Positions 42,912 to 50,968 of a DNA stretch of 64,000 nucleotides are shown piece after piece. Source of the stretch: Kitasatospora viridis (GTDB taxonomy: Bacteria; Actinomycetota; Actinomycetes; Streptomycetales; Streptomycetaceae); the NCBI RefSeq assembly GCF_007829815.1, contig NZ_VIWT01000005.1, positions 558,001 to 622,000 on the forward strand, in the 5' to 3' direction. The translations under genes were made by a program, and so were the position numbers. Below the pieces are notes generated by a model. That model saw only the letters and a list, made by a program, of their open reading frames with translations, ran no database searches and was not told the DNA's origin. Position 1 is the stretch's first letter, and every line of letters starts with the position of its first letter.

Positions 42912-43841
42912 TCAGGCCTCCTGCTCCCCGGTGCCCTCCTCCTCGTGCCGCAGGCCCGCGGCGCGGGCGGCGACCTCGAAGAGCGAGGCGTAGTCGGCCT
43001 CGGCGTAGCCCAGGCTGATGGCGGTGTGGATCACCTGGTGGACGGTCGCGGCGACCGGCATCGGGACCTCCAGGGCGCGGGCGGCGCCGAGTCCCAGGTC
43101 GTAGTCCTTGCGCAGCATGGTCGTGGTGACGGTCGGTCGGTAGTCGCGGGCCGCCAGGGCCTGGCCCTTGTGCCGGGTCAGGGTCGAGCCGAGCACCGAG
43201 CCGTTGATGAAGGCGAGGAAGTCGGCGCGCGCCACCCCGCCCTTCTCGGCGAGTGCCGTGACCTCGACCAGGGCCTGGGTGGTCATGCCGAGCATCAGGT
43301 TGTGGCAGAGCTTGACCAGCAGGCTGGTCTGGCCCGGTCCGGCGTACGTCACGGAGGGGGCGATGTGGTCCAGGTAGTGGCGGACCTGCTCGAAGGTCTC
43401 GTCGGGGCCGGAGGCGACGATCGCGGCGGTGCCCTCGGCCACCATGTCCGGGTTGCCGCTGATGGGGGAGGCGAGGAACTGCACGCCGACCGCGGCCGCC
43501 GCTGCCGAGGCCTCGGCGGACGCCTCGGCGGAGACCGTCGAGAAGTCGACGATGACGGAGGGTCGGCTGCTGCCGCCCCGCAGCAGCCCGGCCGGTCCGG
43601 TGACCACCTCCAGCAGGTCGGCCGAGGCGGTGACCACGACGAAGACGACGTCGCACCGCTCGGCCAACTCGCCGATGCCGTCAGCGACCTGGCAGCCCCG
43701 GTCGGCCAGCGGCCGGGTCTTCGCCTTGGTCCGGTTCCACACGACGAGCTCCTCGCCGGCGTCGAGCAGGCGCTCGGCCATCGCCACGCCCATGCGCCCC
43801 GTGCCGAGCCAGCCGAGACGCCGGTCCTGAGTCTGCGTCAT
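42912..43841 (-). CDS. NAD(P)-dependent 3-hydroxyisobutyrate dehydrogenase-family protein
   Basis: A 309-residue beta-hydroxyacid dehydrogenase-family protein: GWLGTGRMGVAMAERLL for cofactor binding, WNRTKAKTRPL, FLASPISGNPDMVAEG for substrate binding, and the catalytic Lys in LLVKLCHNLMLG. GGAGGGGGAA precedes the ATG at 43841. Substrates could be 3-hydroxyisobutyrate-like acids or imines, since imine reductases share the fold. It may be the right-hand end of the BGC or an unrelated gene; the convergent arrangement leaves this open. Confidence 0.78.
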   Translation of the reverse strand: MTQTQDRRLGWLGTGRMGVAMAERLLDAGEELVVWNRTKAKTRPLADRGCQVADGIGELAERCDVVFVVVTASADLLEVVTGPAGLLRGGSSRPSVIVDFSTVSAEASAEASAAAAAVGVQFLASPISGNPDMVAEGTAAIVASGPDETFEQVRHYLDHIAPSVTYAGPGQTSLLVKLCHNLMLGMTTQALVEVTALAEKGGVARADFLAFINGSVLGSTLTRHKGQALAARDYRPTVTTTMLRKDYDLGLGAARALEVPMPVAATVHQVIHTAISLGYAEADYASLFEVAARAAGLRHEEEGTGEQEA

Positions 43842-44098
43842 GATGCGTTCCCCCTCCGTGGACGACGGCGTCCACCCTCCCCCGCGGGTCGGCCCGTCCG
43901 GGTCGGACGGCTCCCCGAGGCCTCTGCGCATCATGTCGGATGTACTCGCACCAGGGTGGCCGAATCGACAAAGATCAAATCGGCGACGATCAACGGTGCC
44001 GGTCGGGGGCGGGCGGCGACCGGACGTGTCGGGCCGGGGTGGGATCATGTGAAGATCCGGCGAGGTGCTGGGGGTCGAGCCGGAGCAGGGGGCCACGG

Positions 44099-46285
44099 GT
44101 GGGGGAGAGGCAGCGGGCGGTGCGCAAGCCCCGGGCCGTGCTCGCGGAGGCCGAGCGGTTGCTGGAGGCGGCCCGCGCGGTCGTCGAGGACTACCGCGGT
44201 GCCGTCGAGCAGGTGGGCCGAGCCGTGGCGGAGCTGAAGGAGCGGCTGGTCCGGGCGGAGTTGGACGCGATACCGGTGGCTCGGCTCCGGGACGTGACCG
44301 AGGGGCGCCTGCGGGTCGGCGCGTTGGAGGCGGCGGGCTTCGCGAGCGTGCGGCAGGTGCGGGAGGCCTCGGCCTACCAGCTCCAACTGCTGCCGGGGAT
44401 CGGGGCGCAGACGGCTGCTCAGACCCTGGCCGCGGCGGGGCAGATCGCCGGGGCGGTCGAGCAGGGCGTCGCGGTCCGGCTCGACGTCGACCAGCGGGAT
44501 CCGGCGAGCACGGCGTTGGTGGTGGCGCTGCACCGGCTGGTCGTGGCGGGGCCGGAGGCGGCCCGGGCGAGCGAGGTCGCGGGGCGGGTGGCCGGGGAGC
44601 TCGCGGAGCTGGTGGCGGCGGCCCGGCCGGCCGCCGGGGCGATCCGCGCGCTGTTCGCCGGGCGGGAGCGCAAGCAGGCGGGGCTCGCGGCGGTCGAGCG
44701 GTTGGCGGAGCTGCTGGCGGAGTCAGAGCCGGGGCAGGGGCAGGCGGGGCAGGGGCTGCCGCTGCTGTTCGCCCAGGTGTCGGCGGACCTGTTGCGCCCG
44801 CCGGCCGCCGAGTTGGAGGCGTGGACCGAGTTCGAGCACCGCTCGGCCGAGTTCTACGGCGTGCTCGCGGGGATCGCCGGCCTCGGGCCGGCCGAGGTGT
44901 CCGCGGCGGAGGGCTTCCTCCCCGAGGAGCTGTCCGACCGGATCCGGGCGGAGCCGCTGGACGAGGCGCAGTGCACCGTCTCGCTCCGCGGCTACCAGGC
45001 CTTCGGCGCCCGCTTCGCGCTGCGGCAGAAGCGGGTGATCATCGGGGACGAGATGGGTCTGGGCAAGACCGTCCAGGCGATCGCCGCGATGGCCCACCTG
45101 CGGGCCGGGGGGAGCACGTACTTCCTCGTGGTCTGCCCGGCGAGCGTGCTGATCAACTGGACCCGGGAGGTCGAGTCGCGCAGCGCGCTGCGTGCCTACC
45201 GGTGCCACGGTCCGGAACGGGAGGCGGCGCTCGCCGAGTGGCTCCGCGAGGGCGGCGTCGCGGTGGTGACCTTCGACGGGCTGCGTCGGCTGGAGGTGCC
45301 GGCCGAGCAGGCGGTGGCGATGGTCGTGGTGGACGAGGCGCACTACGTCAAGAACCACCGGGCGCAGCGCTCCCAGGCGGTGGCCGGGTGGACGGAGCGG
45401 GTCGAGCGGGTGCTCTTCCTCACCGGGACCCCGATGGAGAACCGGGTCGAGGAGTTCCGCGACCTGGTGCGCTACCTCCAGCCCGAGCTGCTGCCGCGGA
45501 TCCAGCACGGCCTGGCCGCGGCGGGGCCGAAGGCGTTCCGCAAGGCGGTCGCCCCGGCCTACCTGCGCCGCAACCAGCGGGACGTGCTCACCGAACTTCC
45601 CGAGGTGGTGCACGTGGACGAGTGGGCGGAGTTCACGCCGACCGACTTCGAGGCGTACCGGGCGGCGGTCGCGGCGGGCAACTTCATGGCGATGCGCCGG
45701 GCCGCCTACGCGGATCCCGCGCGCTCGGCGAAGCTCCAGCGACTGCGGGAGATCGTCGCGGAGGCGGCCGGCAACGAGCGCAAGGTCGTCGTCTTCTCGT
45801 ACTTCCGCGATGTGCTGACGGCCGTTCAGGAGGCCTTGGGGGAGCGGGTGTTCGGCCCGATCGACGGGAGCCTGCCGGCCGACCGGCGCCAGGAGGTGGC
45901 CGACCGGTTCGCCGAAGTGCCGGGCCATGCCGTGCTGTTGAGTCAGATCCAGGCCGGCGGCGTGGGGCTGAACCTCCAGGCGGCCTCCGTCGTCGTGCTG
46001 TGCGAGCCGCAGCTCAAACCGACGACGGAGCGTCAGGCCGTGGGCCGCGCCCAGCGGATGGGGCAGGTGCGGCGGGTGCAGGTGCACCGGCTGCTGGCCG
46101 CCGACAGCGTCGACCAGCGGGTGCTGGAGATCCTGCGGGCCAAGGACCGGCTCTTCGACCAGTACGCGCGGCGCAGCGAGGTGGCGGAGTCCGTGCCGGA
46201 GGCGGTGGACGTCTCGGAGCACGCGCTGGCGGTGCGGATCGTGGAGGAGGAGCAGCTGCGCCTGGCCGCCGTGCGGCGCGACTGA
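44099..46285 (+). CDS. SNF2-family DEAD/DEAH helicase
   Basis: About 728 residues. The N-terminal 300 residues are Ala/Glu-rich with a helix-hairpin-helix-like segment LQLLPGIGAQTAAQTLA. The SNF2 motor follows: GDEMGLGKTVQAIAAM, VVCPASVLINW, VVVDEAHYVKN, LFLTGTPMENR, VVVFSYFRDVL, SQIQAGGVGLNLQ and QAVGRAQRMGQ. All helicase motifs are intact, so an ATP-driven DNA-remodelling role is expected. GTG at 44099 (AGGGGG upstream) and GTG at 44120 (GGGGGAGAGG upstream) are both credible starts. Confidence 0.87.
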   Translation: MGERQRAVRKPRAVLAEAERLLEAARAVVEDYRGAVEQVGRAVAELKERLVRAELDAIPVARLRDVTEGRLRVGALEAAGFASVRQVREASAYQLQLLPGIGAQTAAQTLAAAGQIAGAVEQGVAVRLDVDQRDPASTALVVALHRLVVAGPEAARASEVAGRVAGELAELVAAARPAAGAIRALFAGRERKQAGLAAVERLAELLAESEPGQGQAGQGLPLLFAQVSADLLRPPAAELEAWTEFEHRSAEFYGVLAGIAGLGPAEVSAAEGFLPEELSDRIRAEPLDEAQCTVSLRGYQAFGARFALRQKRVIIGDEMGLGKTVQAIAAMAHLRAGGSTYFLVVCPASVLINWTREVESRSALRAYRCHGPEREAALAEWLREGGVAVVTFDGLRRLEVPAEQAVAMVVVDEAHYVKNHRAQRSQAVAGWTERVERVLFLTGTPMENRVEEFRDLVRYLQPELLPRIQHGLAAAGPKAFRKAVAPAYLRRNQRDVLTELPEVVHVDEWAEFTPTDFEAYRAAVAAGNFMAMRRAAYADPARSAKLQRLREIVAEAAGNERKVVVFSYFRDVLTAVQEALGERVFGPIDGSLPADRRQEVADRFAEVPGHAVLLSQIQAGGVGLNLQAASVVVLCEPQLKPTTERQAVGRAQRMGQVRRVQVHRLLAADSVDQRVLEILRAKDRLFDQYARRSEVAESVPEAVDVSEHALAVRIVEEEQLRLAAVRRD

Positions 46286-46295
46286 GCCGGGCCGG

Positions 46296-46312
46296 GGCGG
46301 GCCGAGCCCGCC
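46296..46312. terminator. Short GC hairpin between convergent genes
   Basis: GGCGGGC and GCCCGCC form a 7-bp stem with a 3-base loop, just after the helicase stop. Confidence 0.5.
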
Positions 46313-46329
46313 ACCGGCACCTGACGGGC

Positions 46330-46797
46330 TCAGTCGCCGAGGACCAGGCGTTCCAGGGCCGAGCGGGCGCGGGCGTCGGAGCGGGCCCGGGTGGTGACGG
46401 CGGCGGCGAGTTCGCGGGCCCACTCGTCGAGCGGGACGGGGCGGCGGGAGAGCACCACGCCGCGGACCACCCGACAGACCTCGCCGTTCGGGCGGCCGTT
46501 GGCCACGCTGAGCACCAACCGCTGGTCGTCCATGAAGACTTCGAGCCGCTCGATCCGGCCGGGGCGGCCGGCCATCCGGTCGGCCAGGCTGCGCTTGCGC
46601 TCGACCGTGACCGCGTCGGCGGGCAGCGCCTCCGCGAGCGTGCCGGTCAGGACCTGGGCGTAGACGTCCAGGTCGGCGGCGTCCCGGCGGAGCGCGGCCG
46701 CGATCAGGTCGATGGAGCCCGGGGCGTCCGAGGCGTCGGGGGCCCCGGGGGCGCCTTCCTGGGGGCCGACGGGTTCGATCTCGCGGTGGTCGGTCAT
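46330..46797 (-). CDS. Conserved hypothetical protein (actinobacterial)
   Basis: A 155-residue soluble protein, not recognised as a named family. The first 30 residues are Pro/Gly/Ala-rich. The rest is predicted mixed alpha/beta with RIERLEVFMDDQRLVLSV and VCRVVRGVVLSRRPVPLDEWARELA. GAGGAG precedes the ATG by four bases. Frame character and clean boundaries support a real gene; function unknown. Confidence 0.65.
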   Translation of the reverse strand: MTDHREIEPVGPQEGAPGAPDASDAPGSIDLIAAALRRDAADLDVYAQVLTGTLAEALPADAVTVERKRSLADRMAGRPGRIERLEVFMDDQRLVLSVANGRPNGEVCRVVRGVVLSRRPVPLDEWARELAAAVTTRARSDARARSALERLVLGD

Positions 46798-46900
46798 CTC
46801 ACTCCTCGAAGCGGTGCTGCGGGTGGTGGGCGGCCTGCGGTGTCTCCAGTGTGCGCCGGGGGGCGCCCGCCCGTCCCACCCGTCGAGCGGTCGGCGGGCC

Positions 46901-47731
46901 TCAGCCGTCGAGGCTGAGCACCATGGTGGGCCGCTCGATCTCGTGGTCGGCCCGCAGCGGCCGCACGGCCGTGCCGATCGCGAAGAACTCGGTGGTGTGC
47001 CCGCCCCAGCGGTGGTTGTGGGCGTTCAGCTGGACACCGACGATGCCCTCCGCCTGCAGCTCCTCGGCCTCGGCCTGCATCCGCGCCATCGCCAGCTCGC
47101 GGGCGTCGTACAGGGCCTGGGTGTACTGCTCGATCTCCACGTTCTTGCCGATGTTGGAGAAGACCGAGCCCATCTTCTGGTGCGCGATGTGGTAGACGCA
47201 GGTGCCCATGGTCATGCCGAGCGGCGCGTAGCCGGCCCGGATCAGGGTCCAGAAGTCCTGGCCGGACAGGTCGGAGGTGAACGGCAGGCCCTTGTTGTTG
47301 CGCCAGCTGGTGCCGCCGGGCGCGGGCCGGTCCGCCTTGACGGCGGTGCCGATGGCGATGAACTCGGCGATGTCCGAGCCGAACTCCCGGGCCTCCACGG
47401 TGAGCCGGACCCCGACGATGCCGTCCGCGCCCAGCTGGGCGGCCTCGGCCTCCATCCGGGTCATCGCCAGCTCGCGCGCGTGGTACATGGCCTGGCTGAG
47501 GGTCTCCAGTTCCTGGTTCTTGCCCCAGCGCCCGAGCTGGATCCCGACGTGGTAGATCGAGCTGCCGAGGACCAGGCCGATCGGCTGGAAGCCGGCCTCG
47601 CGGACCAGCAGGAACTCGTTGACCGACAGGTCGCTGGTGAAGATCGAGCCCGGCTTGCCGGGTTCGAGCTCGGCGAGGCGGCGCATCGCGTCGGCGGGCA
47701 CGCCCTGCGCGTTGGGATCGAAGGTGCTCAT
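46901..47731 (-). CDS. YbjQ/heavy-metal-binding-domain-like tandem-repeat protein
   Basis: A 276-residue protein of two YbjQ (UPF0145)-like repeats (about 25-140 and 160-275). Each repeat shows FTSDLS near its start, a MARMQAEAEEL- or MTRMEAEAAQL-type helix, GADGIVGVRL or AEGIVGVQL, and a terminal IGTAV strand. The family is annotated as putative heavy-metal binding but its biochemical role is not established. A related protein is encoded 125 bases upstream, suggesting tandem duplication. Confidence 0.72.
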   Translation of the reverse strand: MSTFDPNAQGVPADAMRRLAELEPGKPGSIFTSDLSVNEFLLVREAGFQPIGLVLGSSIYHVGIQLGRWGKNQELETLSQAMYHARELAMTRMEAEAAQLGADGIVGVRLTVEAREFGSDIAEFIAIGTAVKADRPAPGGTSWRNNKGLPFTSDLSGQDFWTLIRAGYAPLGMTMGTCVYHIAHQKMGSVFSNIGKNVEIEQYTQALYDARELAMARMQAEAEELQAEGIVGVQLNAHNHRWGGHTTEFFAIGTAVRPLRADHEIERPTMVLSLDG

Positions 47732-47856
47732 CTGGGTCGTTCTCCCCTTGACTGTGTAAGGACGTGCTCGGCGACGCGGTACGGCGGGCTCGACGGCTCG
47801 GGGCTCGGCGGCCTCGGGGCCCGGCGGCTCGGGGGTCAGCGGCTCGGCGGCTCGGG

Positions 47857-48813
47857 TCAGCGGCGGGCGCCGGGGCGACCGGCCTGCGCGAGGCGGCGGC
47901 GCAGCCGGTCGCCGCCGTTCAACGGCATCACGGTGAGGGTGCGCGGCTCGGCGGGCCCGGCGGCGAAGCGGGCGATCGCGGTGCCGATCAGGGTGCTCTC
48001 CGCGACGTGGTCGCGCTGCTCGTTGTTCTGGCCGCTGCGGATGCAGCGCTCCTCCCAGACCCGCAGGTCGCCATCGGCCAGGACCACGCCGTCGCCGCCG
48101 CGCTCGGTGCCCTGGCGGCCCAACTGGGCGCGGGCGTCGGCGCGGACGTGGTGCACCAGCGCGGTCCAGCCGTCGACCTCGCGGTTGTACCAGGAGTTGG
48201 TCTGCAGCCCGGTGGTGAAGTCGTCGTGGCGCACCCCGATCGACATGCCGACCAGCAGCTCGACCGGCACCCAGCCGGCGCCGACCAGCTTGGCGAAGCC
48301 CTGGCCGTCCAGGTGGCAGGTGAAGGGGTGGCTCGGCCGCACCTCGCCGGCCGCCCGGACCGCGGTGCCGATCACCTTGAACTCCAGGCAGTCCGGCGCG
48401 GCCGGGAACGGAGCCATGGTCAACTGCGCGGCCACCACGCCGTCGCCGCCCAGGGCCGCGCACTCGGCGCTCATCCGGCCCAGCGCCGTGCGCCGCGCCG
48501 AGTCCAGCACCTGCACCAGGGCGGCGCTCGGCGCACCGTTGCCGGAGAGCGCGATGCCGGCGGTGCCGTAGTTGGCGAACGGCCGTCCGGCGCCGGCGAA
48601 CAGGCAGTCGTGGTAGCCCCAGTACCGGCCGCTGCGGCCGACGTGGTAGACCGCCGACCCCATCACCTGGCCGACCGGCTCGAAGCCGACCGACCTGATC
48701 GCGGCGAACTCGCCGGTGGACAGCGCGGACGACCACGTCCCGCTGGCCCGCACCTCGGCGACCCGCGCCGCCGCGGCGGGCGGCAGTCCGGCACCGCTCC
48801 ACGGCTCCGACAT
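47857..48813 (-). CDS. YbjQ-like tandem-repeat protein (second gene)
   Basis: A 318-residue relative of 46901-47731: two diverged YbjQ-like repeats (about 25-155 and 165-300) with GEFAAIRSVGFEPVGQVMGSAVYHVG, ALGRMSAECAALGGDGVVAAQL and IGTAVRA. The second repeat is expanded by about 25 residues. Its C-terminus is Arg-rich. Function unknown; probably expressed with its neighbour, away from the urease operon. Confidence 0.7.
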   Translation of the reverse strand: MSEPWSGAGLPPAAAARVAEVRASGTWSSALSTGEFAAIRSVGFEPVGQVMGSAVYHVGRSGRYWGYHDCLFAGAGRPFANYGTAGIALSGNGAPSAALVQVLDSARRTALGRMSAECAALGGDGVVAAQLTMAPFPAAPDCLEFKVIGTAVRAAGEVRPSHPFTCHLDGQGFAKLVGAGWVPVELLVGMSIGVRHDDFTTGLQTNSWYNREVDGWTALVHHVRADARAQLGRQGTERGGDGVVLADGDLRVWEERCIRSGQNNEQRDHVAESTLIGTAIARFAAGPAEPRTLTVMPLNGGDRLRRRLAQAGRPGARR

Positions 48814-49103
48814 GCGGCCACCCCCGTTCCTGTCGGACCGGTCCGACGTTCCCGCCGGAGGTCCCTGCTGAGCTCCGACAAGGCACCCTACGCGGCAGGT
48901 CCGGCGTGGCGACAGCAGGGTCGCCGAACGAGTTCCGCGCGTCGGCCGGGCCGGTCCGGGAGGGCGGCGCGACGGCTGCCGGACCGGCCCGGCAGCCGGC
49001 TCCCGGCGGCCCGGCCTGCGCTGATCGCCCGCCCCGGGCGGGAGTTGACGGTGTCCGCACTGATCACAGGGCGTGTCGGACCGAGCATCCCGGCGAGGGC
49101 AAG

Positions 49104-49195
49104 CCTTGTTAAAAATCCTCCCAAGGTCATCAACAAACCGTTGACGGCGTGTTGCGCCGGTCCTACCTTCCCATCAGGCGGAATAGTCGTTCCGC
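49104..49195 (+). promoter_or_regulatory. Urease operon promoter and nearby palindromes
   Basis: TTGACG at 49141-49146 and TACCTT at 49164-49169 are 17 bases apart, a good sigma-70-type pair. Three inverted repeats surround it: CCTTG-N13-CAAGG (49104-49126), TCAAC-N5-GTTGA overlapping the -35 (49130-49144), and GCGGAA-N6-TTCCGC (49178-49195) near the expected transcript start. The region is AT-richer than its surroundings. The rest of the 457-base gap 48814-49270 shows nothing else. Confidence 0.6.
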
Positions 49196-49270
49196 ATTGT
49201 GGAACTCATCTCTGATGTCGCGCGGCCCGGCCGCACGGCACCCTCTTGCGCCCGCCGAAGGAGCGCCACC

Positions 49271-49576
49271 ATGAATCTCGCCCCGCGGGAGATCGACAAG
49301 CTCTACGTCTACGTGGTGGCCGACCTGGCCCGCCGCCGCCGGGACCGGGGCGTCAAGCTGAACTACAGCGAGGCCGTCGCCCTGATCAGCGAAGGCATCC
49401 TGGAGGCGGCCCGGGACGGCCGGACGGTCGCCGAGTGCATGGAGCTCGGCAAGAAGGTCGTCAGCGCCGAGGAGGTCATGACCGGCGTCCGGGAGATGCT
49501 CCCGCTGCTGCAGATCGAGGCCGCCTTCCTGGACGGCACCAAGCTGGTGTCCTGTCACGATCCGATCGGCGCCTGA
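49271..49576 (+). CDS. ureA: Urease gamma subunit
   Basis: A 101-residue UreA: LAPREIDKLYVYVVADLARRR, LNYSEAVALISEGILEAARDG and GVREMLPLLQIEAAFLDGTKLV are family hallmarks. GAAGGAGCG lies ahead of the ATG at 49271; a longer in-frame reading from 49199 adds residues not seen in UreA. First gene of the urease operon. It is part of the nickel enzyme that hydrolyses urea to ammonia and carbamate. Confidence 0.97.
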   Translation: MNLAPREIDKLYVYVVADLARRRRDRGVKLNYSEAVALISEGILEAARDGRTVAECMELGKKVVSAEEVMTGVREMLPLLQIEAAFLDGTKLVSCHDPIGA

Positions 49577-49579
49577 GCC

Positions 49580-50437
49580 GTGGCGCCGGCGGCCGGGGGC
49601 GACGAGGGCGACGGGGGCGGGGCGGCGACCCTGGTCCTGGTCGGCGGGCACGAGAGCGGCCGGGCAGCCGCGCTGCGGCCGCAGGTCGAGGCCGGGCGGG
49701 CGTTCCGCGCCGTCGGCGTCGGCCGGGAGCTCGCGCGGGCGGTCACCGAGGCGCTGGCGCACGCGGACCGTCCGGTGTGCGTGCTGCCGATGACCCTGGG
49801 GCGGGACCCGCGCCTGGTCGCCGAGACGGCCCGGGCGCTGCGCTGGCTGACCGGCCCGGCGACCCACGGGCGGGTCGCGCTCGCCGAGCCCTTCGGCGCT
49901 GCGGTGCACCTGGTCGGCTGGCTGCGGGCCGCCGCCGGTCGGATCGCCGGGGACGACCGGACGGAGGCCACCGTCCTGGTGACCGCGCCGGCCGGCGGAC
50001 CGTTCGACGACGCCGAACTGTTCCGGATCGCCCGACTGGTCCGGCAGCACGGCACCCACCGGTCGGTGGAGGTGGCCTTCCACGGCGGCGACCCCGGCAT
50101 CGCCGAGGGCGTGGACCGCTGCCGGCGGCTCGGCGCCCGACGGGTCGTCATGCTGCCCGCGGGCTTCGGCCCGGCGGCACCGGAGCCGGTCCCCGGCGCC
50201 GAGGACGGCGGGCCGCTGCTCGCACCCCCGGCGCTCGGCGAGGTGCTGCTCGCCCGCACGCAGGCGGCGCTACACCGGCTGCGGCACGGCGAGGACGGCA
50301 TCGCGGCCGGGCTGGACGCCGAGCACGGGCACGGCTACCCGCACTCCCACCCGGACCCGGACACCGACGGAACGCACCCGCATCCGCACCCGCACGTCCA
50401 CTCACACCCGCACCCGCACGACGCGCGGCAGCACTGA
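49580..50437 (+). CDS. CbiX/SirB-like chelatase-fold protein with His-rich tail, inside the urease operon
   Basis: A 285-residue protein. Residues about 15-240 resemble the sirohydrochlorin/CbiX chelatase fold: LVLVGGHESGR, PVCVLPMTLGRDPRLVAETARAL, and RRLGARRVVMLPAGFG. The last about 45 residues hold at least 13 His, mostly HP or HS repeats, as in nickel and cobalt chaperones. It lies three bases after ureA and before ureB. The operon has no ureE, and UreG has no His-rich start. Nickel storage or delivery to urease is therefore the likely role. GTG start. Confidence 0.72.
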   Translation: MAPAAGGDEGDGGGAATLVLVGGHESGRAAALRPQVEAGRAFRAVGVGRELARAVTEALAHADRPVCVLPMTLGRDPRLVAETARALRWLTGPATHGRVALAEPFGAAVHLVGWLRAAAGRIAGDDRTEATVLVTAPAGGPFDDAELFRIARLVRQHGTHRSVEVAFHGGDPGIAEGVDRCRRLGARRVVMLPAGFGPAAPEPVPGAEDGGPLLAPPALGEVLLARTQAALHRLRHGEDGIAAGLDAEHGHGYPHSHPDPDTDGTHPHPHPHVHSHPHPHDARQH

Positions 50438-50506
50438 GCACCCGGCCCCACCTACCAGCCACACCCACCAGCCCCACCTACCCCCACGCCCCCGAGGAGT
50501 GACGCG

Positions 50507-50968
50507 ATGTCAGCAGGCAGGCCCGCCTACCTGTACGCAGAGGACCCGGTCGAGATCAACGCCGGCCGCCCGAAGGCCCGGCTCGCGGTGAGCAACACCG
50601 GCGACCGCGCCGTCCAGGTCGGTTCGCACTACCACTTCTTCGAGGTGAACCGGGTCCTGGAGTTCGACCGGGCGCAGGCGTACGGGATGCACCTGGACCT
50701 GCCGGCCGGCACCGCGGTGCGGTTCGAGCCGGGCGACACCCGCGAGGTGGACCTGGTCGACTACGCCGGGCACCGGCGGCTGGTCGGCTTCAGCGGCCTG
50801 GTCGACGGCGGGCTCAACTCGGCCGACACCCGGGCCAGGGCGCTGCGCCGGGCGGCCGAGCTGGGCTTCGCCGGCGCGCGCCCGACCGGCGCCGCCGCGG
50901 AGCCGTCCGCCGCAGGGCCGTCCGCCCCGGAGCTGTCCGCCGCTGTGGAGCCGGGGGTCGAGTCCTGA
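50507..50968 (+). CDS. ureB: Urease beta subunit
   Basis: A 153-residue UreB with the family core YLYAEDPVEINAGRPKARLAVSNTGDRAVQVGSHYHFFEVN, LDLPAGTAVRFEPGD and VDLVDYAGHRRLVGF. A low-complexity Ala/Pro/Ser tail of about 35 residues makes it longer than the usual 100-120. The stop overlaps the ureC ATG by one base. Confidence 0.96.
   Translation: MSAGRPAYLYAEDPVEINAGRPKARLAVSNTGDRAVQVGSHYHFFEVNRVLEFDRAQAYGMHLDLPAGTAVRFEPGDTREVDLVDYAGHRRLVGFSGLVDGGLNSADTRARALRRAAELGFAGARPTGAAAEPSAAGPSAPELSAAVEPGVES

Noticed and set aside
49101..49145. GlnR box upstream of ureA
   Set aside because: The AT-richer stretch contains GTTAA and GTCAT but not the paired GTnAC-N6-GAAAC pattern; only simple inverted repeats are supported.
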